A DNA stretch of 64,000 bases from Luteibacter rhizovicinus DSM 16549 (GTDB taxonomy: Bacteria; Pseudomonadota; Gammaproteobacteria; Xanthomonadales; Rhodanobacteraceae): the NCBI RefSeq assembly GCF_001887595.1, contig NZ_CP017480.1, positions 1,550,001 through 1,614,000 on the forward strand. Reading direction: 5' to 3'. Shown here in pieces: positions 25,295 through 33,356 of the stretch. Each line of letters begins with the position of its first letter. The first letter of the stretch is position 1. The translations under genes were made by a program, and so were the position numbers. The notes below the pieces were generated by a model. That model worked only from the letters and a program-made list of their open reading frames with translations. It was not told where the DNA came from and did not search any database.

Positions 25295-26245
25295 TTATTT
25301 GCGGTTATCGCGCGGGATGAAGCCGGGGAGGCCGGTGTGGACGACATCGTTGAGGCGGAGGTCGTTGAGGGTGATGCCTTCGCGGATCTCCTGGAGCGCT
25401 TCGGGAGGTAAGGGTGAGATCTCGAAGTTCTCGCGTATGTGAGCGGGGTTGGTCGAGGTGGTGAGGAAGGCGGTGCCGCGCTGGACGGCCCAGGCGAGCG
25501 CGACGTGCGCCGGCGTTTCGCCGATGCGCGCGGCGATCGTCTTCAACACCGGGTCATCGGGCACGCGCGGCTCCATGCCATGGCCGAGCGGCGCGAAGGC
25601 GAGCAGCACGACACCGTTCGCCTTGCAGAACTCGAGCAACTCCCACTCGGGAAGATACGGATGCGATTCCACCTGCACGATCGCCGGCTTGATGCGTGCG
25701 TTGGCGACGATCTCCTTCACCGCCTCGAGCTTCACGTCGGACAGACCGATGACCTTCGCCAGCCCCTCGTCGACGAGGCTTTCCATCGCACGCCAGGTAT
25801 CGAGCAGGGTGATGCCCTTGTCGTAGAGCGGACCGCCATCGGCACCCTTCGGATACTGATCGTCACCGGGGGCGAAGGCGAATGGCGTGTGGATCAGGTA
25901 CGCGTCGGCATAGTCGATCCGCAAGCGACGCAGGCTCGCCTCGAGCGCAGGCTTGACGCGCTCCGGTCGATGATTGTTGTTCCACAGCTTCGTCGTTACG
26001 AAAAGGTCTTCGCGGCGAACGACGCCGTTGTCGATCGCCTCCTTGATCACATCGCCGACGACGTCTTCGTTGCGATAAGCCTCGGCGGCATCGAGGTGGA
26101 GAAAGCCTACCTCCAGTGCCTTCTTGATGGCGGCCCGTCCCTTCTCGCGGTCGGGAATCAGGGTGCCGAAACCGACGGCAGGGATAGCCCCCGTGCCATG
26201 GGCGAGGGGAATGCGTGTATGGCGAAACGTATCAAGGGCACTCAT
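25295..26245 (-). CDS. Aldo/keto reductase
   Basis: 316 aa, NADPH-dependent AKR barrel. The full catalytic tetrad is visible: Asp52 and Tyr57 (LDAAEAYRNE), Lys86 (VTTKLWN), His119 (YLIHTPF). The AKR signature with GLSDVKLEAV follows. It reduces aldehydes or ketones to alcohols; the substrate is unknown. Its ATG overlaps the outer-membrane efflux gene stop by 4 bp, so it is the last gene of an emrA-emrB-oprM-type operon and is translationally coupled to it. This suggests reduction and export of the same toxic compounds. Confidence 0.9.
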   Translation of the reverse strand: MSALDTFRHTRIPLAHGTGAIPAVGFGTLIPDREKGRAAIKKALEVGFLHLDAAEAYRNEDVVGDVIKEAIDNGVVRREDLFVTTKLWNNNHRPERVKPALEASLRRLRIDYADAYLIHTPFAFAPGDDQYPKGADGGPLYDKGITLLDTWRAMESLVDEGLAKVIGLSDVKLEAVKEIVANARIKPAIVQVESHPYLPEWELLEFCKANGVVLLAFAPLGHGMEPRVPDDPVLKTIAARIGETPAHVALAWAVQRGTAFLTTSTNPAHIRENFEISPLPPEALQEIREGITLNDLRLNDVVHTGLPGFIPRDNRK

Positions 26246-27711
26246 GGTTTTCCTCCGTTAGTGGGGCCACCTGCCATCGATCGCTCGTCACGGTACGCCG
26301 CTCTGCGCTGGAATGCTTCGTCGGAATGACCGCCAAGTGCGACGGATAGCTGCACGGTGTCCTGGAATTGCGCGGTCTTCGCCTGGATCTGGCCGATCAG
26401 CGCGCGCTGGTAAGAACGTTCGGCGTCGATCACCTGCAAGACGCCGGTCTCGCCGGCCTTGTAGCCTTCACGATTCAAGGCGAGGCTGAGTGCGGCGGAG
26501 GTGAGCGCACGATCTTGCGCAGCGACTTCCTCGCTATCGTGGTTGATCGCCTGCAGCACATCGGCCACCTGACCGAGCGAGGACACGACGGTCTGCTGGT
26601 AGGTCGCGAGCGCGGCTTTGTAACCATCCACCGCACCGCGCTGGTTCGCCTTGAGCGTGCCGCCGTTGAAGATCGGCGCGGTCAGGCCGGCCGCGAGACC
26701 CCACAACGTGCCGAGGCCGGGCGCTGGTCCGACCCGCGTGAGCGATCCGGAGAGACTCAGATGCGGGTACAGATCGGAGGTCGCGACGCCAATCGCGGCG
26801 CTCGCGGCATGGAGCTGCGATTCCGCCTCGAGAATGTCGGGGCGATCGTGCGCGAGGTCCGAGGGCAGCGTGACCGGTAGCTGCGCGGGAAGCGCGAAGT
26901 CGGCGAGATCGAAGTCCGGCGGTACCCAGTCGGCCGGACCCTTGCCGGCCAGGACGGACAGCGCATGGGCGGCGGTGTCACGCTGCTGCGCCAGCGGCGG
27001 AAGCAGGGTTTCGTCCTGGGCGAGTTGCGTCGTCGCCGTAGCCACGTCGACCTGGGTGGCGCTGCCGTACCGGTGTGCGGTCTGTACCAGCTCGAGGTTC
27101 TTCCGGTCATTGGCGAGCAGGCTCTCGACCGCGGCGATCTGCGCGCGCGCCGAGGCCAGCGTCAGGGCCTGGGTGGCGACATCGCCTGTCACCGTCAGGT
27201 AGGCCGCGTCGAAGCGATGCCGCTGCGAATCGGCAAGTGCGGCCTGTTCTTCGATGCGGCGGCGTGTGCCGCCGAACAGATCGAGGTCGAAGCTCACCCG
27301 TGGGCCCACGGCGTAGAAGTTGGAGGTAGCGAAGCCCGTGGCGCCAGCACCACGCTGGCGTCCGCCTTGCGCCGCGAGATCGACCTGCGGGCTCAACGCG
27401 CCGCGGACCGAGGTCACGGCCTCGTTGGCCTGCGCGATCGTCGCATCGGCCGCCTCCAGGCCGAGGTTGCCTTCGATCACCTTGCGCATGACCTGATCGA
27501 GTTTCGGTGAACCCAGCGATGACCACCAGTCACCATCGATCCGCTTGTCGAAATCGATGTGCTGCGCCGTGTTGCCGGCGAGCGCCTGCTCGGCCTTCAC
27601 GTCGTAATGCGTCGACGCAGGTGCCGCAGGCTTTTCGAAATCGGGCCCGACCATGCAGCCGGCGAGCAGCGCGAAGGTAGTGGTGGCAAGTGCCGTTTTG
27701 ACGAGTTTCAT
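26242..27711 (-). CDS. Outer-membrane efflux lipoprotein, NodT/OprM type
   Basis: 489 aa TolC-family outer-membrane factor. Lipobox LLAGC (Cys19) with MVGPDFEKP directly after it, the OprM/NodT hallmark. Long coiled-coil helices with repeats such as DATIAQANEAVTSVRGALSP and QRGAVDGYKAALATYQQTV. It forms the exit duct for the MFS pump encoded just upstream (gap 15 bp to the emrB-like stop). The C-terminal ~40 residues (HSDEAFQRRAAYRDERS) are polar and probably periplasmic. Confidence 0.9.
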   Translation of the reverse strand: MKLVKTALATTTFALLAGCMVGPDFEKPAAPASTHYDVKAEQALAGNTAQHIDFDKRIDGDWWSSLGSPKLDQVMRKVIEGNLGLEAADATIAQANEAVTSVRGALSPQVDLAAQGGRQRGAGATGFATSNFYAVGPRVSFDLDLFGGTRRRIEEQAALADSQRHRFDAAYLTVTGDVATQALTLASARAQIAAVESLLANDRKNLELVQTAHRYGSATQVDVATATTQLAQDETLLPPLAQQRDTAAHALSVLAGKGPADWVPPDFDLADFALPAQLPVTLPSDLAHDRPDILEAESQLHAASAAIGVATSDLYPHLSLSGSLTRVGPAPGLGTLWGLAAGLTAPIFNGGTLKANQRGAVDGYKAALATYQQTVVSSLGQVADVLQAINHDSEEVAAQDRALTSAALSLALNREGYKAGETGVLQVIDAERSYQRALIGQIQAKTAQFQDTVQLSVALGGHSDEAFQRRAAYRDERSMAGGPTNGGKP

Positions 27712-27726
27712 GGTCGACTCCGGAAG

Positions 27727-29223
27727 TCAGTTGACCGGGCGCGGTGGACGAAGGAAGAGAACGAGGGGGCTCACGATGAGCATCGCGATCATCAGCAGCT
27801 TGAACTGGCCGATCACGGCGACCATCGCTGCCTGACCGGTCACGAGCTCGTTGATCTGTGCGAGGTGCGCGCCAGCGAGCGCGCCGGTCGCGTGGGCGAC
27901 GGGACCGTAAGGCCGCACGTGTTTCGCCAGCGCGAGGTGCACGGCCTGCGTGTTGTTGTAGAAGTAGACCTGCACGATCGCGATGCCGATCGTGCTTCCG
28001 TAGAGGCGCGCGAGGTTGAAGAACGCCGTGCCTTGCGAACGCAGCGCGGGGCTGAGCGTGCTGAAGGCAGCGCGAGTGAGTGCCGGCATGAGGATGCCGA
28101 GGCCGCCGCCCTGCAAGGCACCGGCGATGATCACCGGCCAGCGATCCATCAAGGGCGAGTAGCCGAGCATGTGCCAGTTGCCGTACACCACCAGCGCCAT
28201 GCCGGCGACGATGACCCAGCGGTTGCCGATCGCCTTCGGCAGGCGCCAGGTGAGGATCAAGGCACCGATCAGCGCGGCTCCGCGAGGAATCGCCAGATAG
28301 CCGGCCGTATCGGCGGGATAGCCCATCAGCTCTTCGAGCATCGGCGAGGTCAGCGCGAGGGTCGGCAGCAGCACGAAGCCGAACACGAAGTACATGGCGG
28401 CGGAGACGGTGAAGTTACGGTCCTTGAACATGGCGCGGTTGAGGAAGTGCTCCTCCCGGGTCATGACGTGCACGACGTAGAGGTAGAAGCCGACGACCGA
28501 CGCGATCGCCTCTGCCCAGATTTCGGGCGAACAGAACCACTCCAGACGCTCGCCACGGTCCAGGAACATCTGCAGCGCCGCGATCCCTACACTGAAAGTG
28601 ACGAAACCGAAGACGTCGAAACGCGCGCTGCTCGCGGCTTTCTTCTCGCGAAGGAACAAACCCATCGCGACGAAAACCATCACGGCCGCGGGGAGGCTCA
28701 CATAGAAGATCGTGTGCCAGCCATGGAACTCGCTCAGGTAGCCACCGATCGCCGGGCCACTGAGGATGCCGAGCAAGGCGGTCACCGCCCAGACGATGCC
28801 GATGCGGCCATGACGCAGCGGCGGCAGCTCGTCGAGCAGGATCGCCATCGACAAGGGCGCCAGCATGGCGCTGGCCGCACCCTGGAAGAGGCGTGCAGCG
28901 ACGAACTGCAGCGGCGTCGTGGCAAGAGTTACCACCACGAGGGCGAGCGCGAACAGCGCCATCGAGGTCTGGAACATCACTTTCCTGCCGAACCGACCGG
29001 CCAGCCAGTGCGTCGTCGGCATGACGATCGCGCTTGCCGCGATGTAGGACGAGAAAATCCAGCCCACCTCGTCATCCGACATGGATAGCCCACCCTGGAT
29101 GTGCAGCAGCGCCGCATTCGGGATGGAGATATTCACCGCCGACATATAGGTCGCCATCAGGCCCGCACCGATGAGGACGCGATGCGCGCCTGGCGTGCTG
29201 TGGGGTGCAACGCCGGTGTTCAC
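27727..29223 (-). CDS. emrB: MFS efflux permease, DHA2/EmrB family
   Basis: 498 aa from GTG 29223, which overlaps the emrA-like stop (GTGA). Fourteen-helix drug:H+ antiporter pattern: MATYMSAVNISIPNAALLHI (motif D1 region with N and P), WLAGRFGRKVMFQ (motif A), and GIVWAVTALLGILSGPAIGG (motif C). It exports hydrophobic toxic compounds across the inner membrane, linked to the outside by the EmrA-like adaptor and the NodT-type channel. The drug specificity cannot be read from the sequence. Confidence 0.9.
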   Translation of the reverse strand: MNTGVAPHSTPGAHRVLIGAGLMATYMSAVNISIPNAALLHIQGGLSMSDDEVGWIFSSYIAASAIVMPTTHWLAGRFGRKVMFQTSMALFALALVVVTLATTPLQFVAARLFQGAASAMLAPLSMAILLDELPPLRHGRIGIVWAVTALLGILSGPAIGGYLSEFHGWHTIFYVSLPAAVMVFVAMGLFLREKKAASSARFDVFGFVTFSVGIAALQMFLDRGERLEWFCSPEIWAEAIASVVGFYLYVVHVMTREEHFLNRAMFKDRNFTVSAAMYFVFGFVLLPTLALTSPMLEELMGYPADTAGYLAIPRGAALIGALILTWRLPKAIGNRWVIVAGMALVVYGNWHMLGYSPLMDRWPVIIAGALQGGGLGILMPALTRAAFSTLSPALRSQGTAFFNLARLYGSTIGIAIVQVYFYNNTQAVHLALAKHVRPYGPVAHATGALAGAHLAQINELVTGQAAMVAVIGQFKLLMIAMLIVSPLVLFLRPPRPVN

Positions 29224-30335
29224 GGCGCGACGCCTGCCGCTGCCGATGTCGTGGTCGCTTCGCTGCGCGTGTCCACCTGCGCGGTCACGCTGATACCGGA
29301 GTAGAGCGGCCACTTCGGATCGACCGCGTCGAGTTCCAGGCGCACCGGCAGGCGCTGCACCACCTTGACCCAGTTGCCGGTGGCGTTTTCGGGGGGCAGC
29401 ACGGCGAACTCGGAACCCGTGCCCGGGCTCATGCTGATCACGTGCGCCTTGAAACGCTGGCCCGGATACGCGTCGACTTCGATGGTGGCGGTCTGACCGG
29501 TGCGCATGTGCGTCAGTCCGGTTTCGCGGAAGTTGGCTTCGATCCAGACATCCCGAGTCGACATCATCGAAAAGACGGTCGTGCCGCCGCTGACGAAGTC
29601 GCCCACCTGCAGGTCGTCCACGCGGGTAACGATGCCGTCGTCCGGAGCGACGACGTCGGCGTAAGAGAGGTCGAGCTTCGCCCGGTCGAGCTGTGCCCTG
29701 GCTTCGAGCACGGTCGGGTGCTGGTTGACGTCGATATCCGGATCGCCGTTGAGGCTGGCGATCGTGTTGGACACCGCCTGCTGCGCCGAGGCGATGTGCT
29801 GCCTTGCCACCCTGACATCGGTGTCCGCCCGCTCGAAGGACGCGCGCGAGGCGAAGTCGGAGGCGAGCAGAGCCTTCTTGCGCTCGAATTCCTTGCCGTC
29901 GAAGTCCGCGGAGTCCCTGGCGGACTGCACCTCGGCCAGCTGCTGGCGATACGTGGCCTTGAGCGCCTCGATCTGGAGCCGCGCCGTGCCAAGACGGGCT
30001 TCGGCCTGTTCGACCGCGATCCGGTAGGGCTGCGGGTCGACGCGGAACAGCAGCTGTCCTTTGCGGACGCGCTGGTTGTCGTGCACGGCGATATCGACCA
30101 CCTGGCCGGAGACCCGGGCGTTGATCGAGTCCTTCGCCGCACGGACGAAAGCGTCGTCGGTCTCGACATCGCCATGGCCGCTAAGGAACCGGGCGCCACC
30201 CACCCCGATCATCAGGAGGGGGAGCGCAGCCATCAGGGGCCAGCGCAGCCGGCTGGCCAGGCTGGGACGTGTCGGGTTCGCCTGGCCCGCCGGGCCCGGG
30301 CCGCCTGGGACGTTGTCGGGGTTGTTGCTGTTCAT
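29220..30335 (-). CDS. emrA: HlyD/EmrA-family membrane fusion protein
   Basis: 371 aa from ATG 30335 (an in-frame ATG lies at 30344). One N-terminal membrane helix (WPLMAALPLLMIGVGGARFL), then the lipoyl half-motif DDAFVRAAKDSINARVSGQVVDI, a coiled-coil hairpin (~100-200), and the second lipoyl half VVAPDDGIVTRVDDLQVGDFV. Periplasmic adaptor joining the EmrB-like pump to the outer-membrane factor. First gene of the four-gene efflux operon, divergent from the TetR gene at 30442. Confidence 0.9.
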   Translation of the reverse strand: MNSNNPDNVPGGPGPAGQANPTRPSLASRLRWPLMAALPLLMIGVGGARFLSGHGDVETDDAFVRAAKDSINARVSGQVVDIAVHDNQRVRKGQLLFRVDPQPYRIAVEQAEARLGTARLQIEALKATYRQQLAEVQSARDSADFDGKEFERKKALLASDFASRASFERADTDVRVARQHIASAQQAVSNTIASLNGDPDIDVNQHPTVLEARAQLDRAKLDLSYADVVAPDDGIVTRVDDLQVGDFVSGGTTVFSMMSTRDVWIEANFRETGLTHMRTGQTATIEVDAYPGQRFKAHVISMSPGTGSEFAVLPPENATGNWVKVVQRLPVRLELDAVDPKWPLYSGISVTAQVDTRSEATTTSAAAGVAP

Positions 30336-30370
30336 AAGATGCAAATACCGGTGAGACCAGGGGAATTGAA

Positions 30371-30441
30371 TTTTGTACCGTTTCGTATAATATGTTTGGG
30401 CAGACCCGACTTCAAGGGTTTTTATGCATGGCGGTACAAAA
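30371..30441. promoter_or_regulatory. Efflux/TetR divergent control region with 10-bp inverted repeat
   Basis: TTTTGTACCG (30371-30380) and its exact reverse complement CGGTACAAAA (30432-30441) face each other across the divergent promoters; the second arm ends at the TetR start codon. A TATAAT at 30386-30391 lies between them. Probable binding sites of the TetR protein. Confidence 0.5.
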
Positions 30442-31053
30442 ATGGAAACGAACGAGAAACGCCCGCGCGGCCGGCCCCGGGCCTATGAGCCTGACGTCGC
30501 CCTGCGCCGCGCCGCGGATGCTTTCTGGAAAACCGGCTATGCCGGCACCTCCCTGGACGACCTTTCGGCGGCAACCGGCATGAACCGGCCGAGCCTTCGC
30601 GCCGCCTTTGGCGACAAGCACACGATCTACATCCGGGCGCTCGAGGATTACTGGGGGCTCAAGTTCGCGACGATGGGCGTCGCACTGTCGAGTGCTGGCG
30701 CCCTCCCCGAGGTGCTCATGCGGGTGTACGACGCGGCGCTGGACATCTACTTCTCTGGTGACGAGCACGTGCGCGGCTGCTTCGTCGTCGGTACGGCGAT
30801 CACCGAGGCACTCGGCGATCCGGAGATTCAGGACATCGTCACCCGTGGCTTTCGCAAGCTCGACGCCGACTTCGAAACGCGGCTGCGTGAGGCGCGTGAT
30901 GCCGGTGAGTTGAAGAAGGATGCGGACGTGGAGGCGCTCGCCATGCTGGTCTCCGCGACCATGCACACGATCGCCATGCGCGCCCGCGCGGGTGCTCCGC
31001 GTGACGAGTTGAGGAAGCTCGCGGTAAAGGCCGTCGGCGTCATCTGCGGATGA
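30442..31053 (+). CDS. TetR-family repressor of the divergent efflux operon
   Basis: 203 aa from ATG 30442 (a GGCGG lies 7 bp upstream; an in-frame ATG at 30424 is also possible). The N-terminal HTH covers residues ~15-60: RGRPRAYEPDVALRRAADAFW and TSLDDLSAATGMNRPSLRAAF. The C-terminal ligand domain has RGCFVVGTAITEALGDPEI, typical of the TetR_C group that controls MFS pumps. It faces the emrA-emrB-oprM-AKR operon and is therefore its likely repressor. It overlaps mug by 4 bp. Confidence 0.87.
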   Translation: METNEKRPRGRPRAYEPDVALRRAADAFWKTGYAGTSLDDLSAATGMNRPSLRAAFGDKHTIYIRALEDYWGLKFATMGVALSSAGALPEVLMRVYDAALDIYFSGDEHVRGCFVVGTAITEALGDPEIQDIVTRGFRKLDADFETRLREARDAGELKKDADVEALAMLVSATMHTIAMRARAGAPRDELRKLAVKAVGVICG

Positions 31054-31598
31054 ATACCGGCCTGCCCGATGTCATCGCCGGGCGGTTATCCGTTTTGTTC
31101 TGCGGGATCAACCCCGGGTTGGCGGCCGCTGCGTCGGGGCATCACTTCGAAGGGCGCGGGAACCGGTTCTGGCGGGTGATCTACCTGGCCGGCTTCACCG
31201 CGGAGGAGCTCCGGCCGCAGGACGCCCGGCGGATCCTCGACTATGGCTGCGGACTCACCACGGTGGTCGAAAGACCGACCGCAGGCGCCGATGAGTTATC
31301 GAAGCAGGACTTCGTCGAGGCGGCGGCCGGCTTCGAAACGAAAGTCGCGACCTATGCGCCACGCTTCGTCGCCTTTCTCGGTAAGGCCGGCTACGCCGCG
31401 CTCACCGGAGCACGCGAGATATCGTGGGGGCGCCAGGCAACGGCGTTGCAAGGCGCCACGGTGTGGGTGCTACCCAATCCCAGCGGGCGGAATCGGGCTT
31501 TCTCGCTTGAACAACTCGTCGATGCCTATCGCGAATTGTTTGTAGCGGCTCATGTGGGAGCCGCTTCAGCGGCGAGCTCTTCCTTCGATGCTGACTGA
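31050..31598 (+). CDS. mug: G/U mismatch-specific uracil/thymine-DNA glycosylase
   Basis: 182 aa. Motif A GINPGL (residues 19-24, catalytic Asn21) leads into GHHFEGRGNRFWR, and motif B is LPNPSGRNRAFS (141-152); both are diagnostic for Mug/TDG. It removes uracil or ethenocytosine from mismatched DNA. Its ATG overlaps the TetR stop, so the two are co-transcribed. Odd feature: residues ~166-182 (AAHVGAASAASSSFDAD) are encoded by a REP-like repeat (31552-31578), so the natural C-terminus seems to have been replaced by repeat-derived sequence. The catalytic core is complete. Confidence 0.92.
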   Translation: MNTGLPDVIAGRLSVLFCGINPGLAAAASGHHFEGRGNRFWRVIYLAGFTAEELRPQDARRILDYGCGLTTVVERPTAGADELSKQDFVEAAAGFETKVATYAPRFVAFLGKAGYAALTGAREISWGRQATALQGATVWVLPNPSGRNRAFSLEQLVDAYRELFVAAHVGAASAASSSFDAD

Positions 31599-31671
31599 GG
31601 CCAGCAACCTGGGAGGAGCGCTGCTTCGCAGCGCGGGTTATTTACCATTCGCCGATGAATCGGCTCCTACA
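31552..31671. repeat. REP-like cluster, three units
   Basis: Unit 1 at 31552-31578 (GTGGGAGCCGCTTCAGCGGC) overlaps the mug 3' end. Unit 2 at 31611-31637 is a variant (GGAGGAGCGCTGCTTCGCAG). Unit 3 at 31648-31671 (TTCGCCGATGAATCGGCTCC) is inverted relative to unit 1. The cluster fills the gap between convergent mug and the MHS permease gene. Confidence 0.75.
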
Positions 31672-31679
31672 TGTCTTGA

Positions 31680-33344
31680 TTAATGCTCCAGCGGGACATC
31701 CTTGGTTTCGCGGACGAAGAACAAGCCGATCACGACGGTCATCAAGGCCACGACGACCGGATACCAGAGGCCGTAGTAGATGTCGCCCTTCCAGGCGACC
31801 AGCATGAAGCCGATGGTCGGCACGAAACCGCCGAACCAGCCGTTGCCGATGTGATACGGCAGACTCATCGAGGTGTAGCGGATACGCGTCGGGAACATCT
31901 CCACCAGCCACGCGGCGATCGGGCCGTAGACCATCGTCACGTAGAGTACGAGGATGGCCAGCAGCACGATGAGCATGGGGTAGTTGGACTGGCTCGGGTC
32001 GGCTTTCTCCGGATAGCCTGCGGTCTTGACCTGTGCCGCGATCTTTCCGGTGAACTCCTTGCCCTTGGCGGTGAAGTCCGCTTTCTCCAGACCGGCGCCT
32101 TCGAACGACTCGATCACCTCGTCACCGATCTTCACCGTGGCCAGCGTACCGGCCGGCGCGGAGGCATTGGTATACGGGATACCCTTCTTCGCCAGCACGC
32201 TCTTGGCGACATCGCAGGAGCTGGTGAAGGTCTTCTTGCCGACCGGATCGAACTGGAAGGAGCAGGCATTCGGATCGGCGGTGACCACCACCGGCGCCGT
32301 CGCAGCGGCCGCTTCGATCGCCGGGTTACCGAAGTGCGTAAGACCCTTGAAGATCGGGAACATCGTCAGTGCCGCCAACAGGCAGCCGGCCAGCACGACC
32401 GGCTTACGGCCCACCTTGTCGGACAACCAACCGAAGAACACGAAGAAGGGCGTACCGATCAGCAGCGCTGCGGCGATCAACAGGTTCGCTGTCGTGCCGT
32501 CGATCTTCAGGCTCTGGGTGAGGAAGTACAGCGAGTAGAACTGCCCCGTGTACCAGACCACCGCCTGCCCGGCCGTGGCGCCCAGCAGGGCGAGAATCAC
32601 CAGACGCAGGTTCTTCCACTGGCCGAAGGCTTCGGTCAGCGGCGCCTTGGACTGCTTGCCCTCGGCCTTCATCTGCTGGAACACCGGCGACTCGTGCAGT
32701 TGCAGTCGGATGTAGACCGACACGCCCACGAGCACGGCGGAGATCAGGAACGGGATACGCCAACCCCAGGCTTCGAAGCTTTCGGTGCCCAGGCCCAGGC
32801 GCGTGCCCAGGATCACCAGCAGCGAGAGGAACAGGCCGAAGGTCGCCGTGATCTGGATGAAGCTCGTATACAGGCCCCGCTTGCCTTGAGGTGCATGCTC
32901 CGCGACATACGTCGCCGCACCACCGTACTCGCCGCCGAGCGCCAGTCCCTGTAACAGACGGAGGGCGATCAGGAGCACCGGCGCGAGGACACCCATCGTC
33001 GAGTAACCGGGTAACACGCCGACCAGGAAGGTCGAGGTACCCATGATGATGATGGTGATCAGGAACGTGTACTTGCGGCCGATCAGGTCGCCCACGCGTC
33101 CGAACACGATGGCACCGAAGGGACGCACGGCGAAACCGGCGGCGAAGGCGAGCAGCGCGAAGATGAACTGGCTGGTCTCGTTCAGGCCGGTGAAGAACTG
33201 CTTGCCGATGATCGCGGCAAGCGAGCCGTAAAGGTAGAAGTCATACCACTCGAAAACCGTGCCCAGGCTCGACGCGAGGATCACGCGTCTGTGACTGGTT
33301 CCGATGCTGCCGTCGGCACGAAGGCCGCTAGCCGTAGTCGCCAT
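31680..33344 (-). CDS. MHS-family MFS permease with a large periplasmic insertion
   Basis: 554 aa from ATG 33344. Metabolite:H+ symporter (MHS, ProP/ShiA-like) signatures: SSLGTVFEWYDFYLYG, RPFGAIVFGRVGDLIGRKY, GLALGGEYGGAATYVAEHAP. It imports an organic acid or similar solute by proton symport. Residues ~313-425, between two membrane helices, form a hydrophilic insertion with two Cys (ACSFQF; SSCDVAK) that ordinary MHS proteins lack. It lies 12 bp after the porin gene, in one operon, and beside acs, so a short-chain carboxylate is the likely substrate. Confidence 0.88.
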   Translation of the reverse strand: MATTASGLRADGSIGTSHRRVILASSLGTVFEWYDFYLYGSLAAIIGKQFFTGLNETSQFIFALLAFAAGFAVRPFGAIVFGRVGDLIGRKYTFLITIIIMGTSTFLVGVLPGYSTMGVLAPVLLIALRLLQGLALGGEYGGAATYVAEHAPQGKRGLYTSFIQITATFGLFLSLLVILGTRLGLGTESFEAWGWRIPFLISAVLVGVSVYIRLQLHESPVFQQMKAEGKQSKAPLTEAFGQWKNLRLVILALLGATAGQAVVWYTGQFYSLYFLTQSLKIDGTTANLLIAAALLIGTPFFVFFGWLSDKVGRKPVVLAGCLLAALTMFPIFKGLTHFGNPAIEAAAATAPVVVTADPNACSFQFDPVGKKTFTSSCDVAKSVLAKKGIPYTNASAPAGTLATVKIGDEVIESFEGAGLEKADFTAKGKEFTGKIAAQVKTAGYPEKADPSQSNYPMLIVLLAILVLYVTMVYGPIAAWLVEMFPTRIRYTSMSLPYHIGNGWFGGFVPTIGFMLVAWKGDIYYGLWYPVVVALMTVVIGLFFVRETKDVPLEH

Positions 33345-33356
33345 GTCGCTCTCCAA

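Noticed and set aside
30373..30391. TTGTAC and TATAAT as a sigma-70 promoter
   Set aside because: The spacing is only 7 bp, so the two cannot work as -35 and -10 together.
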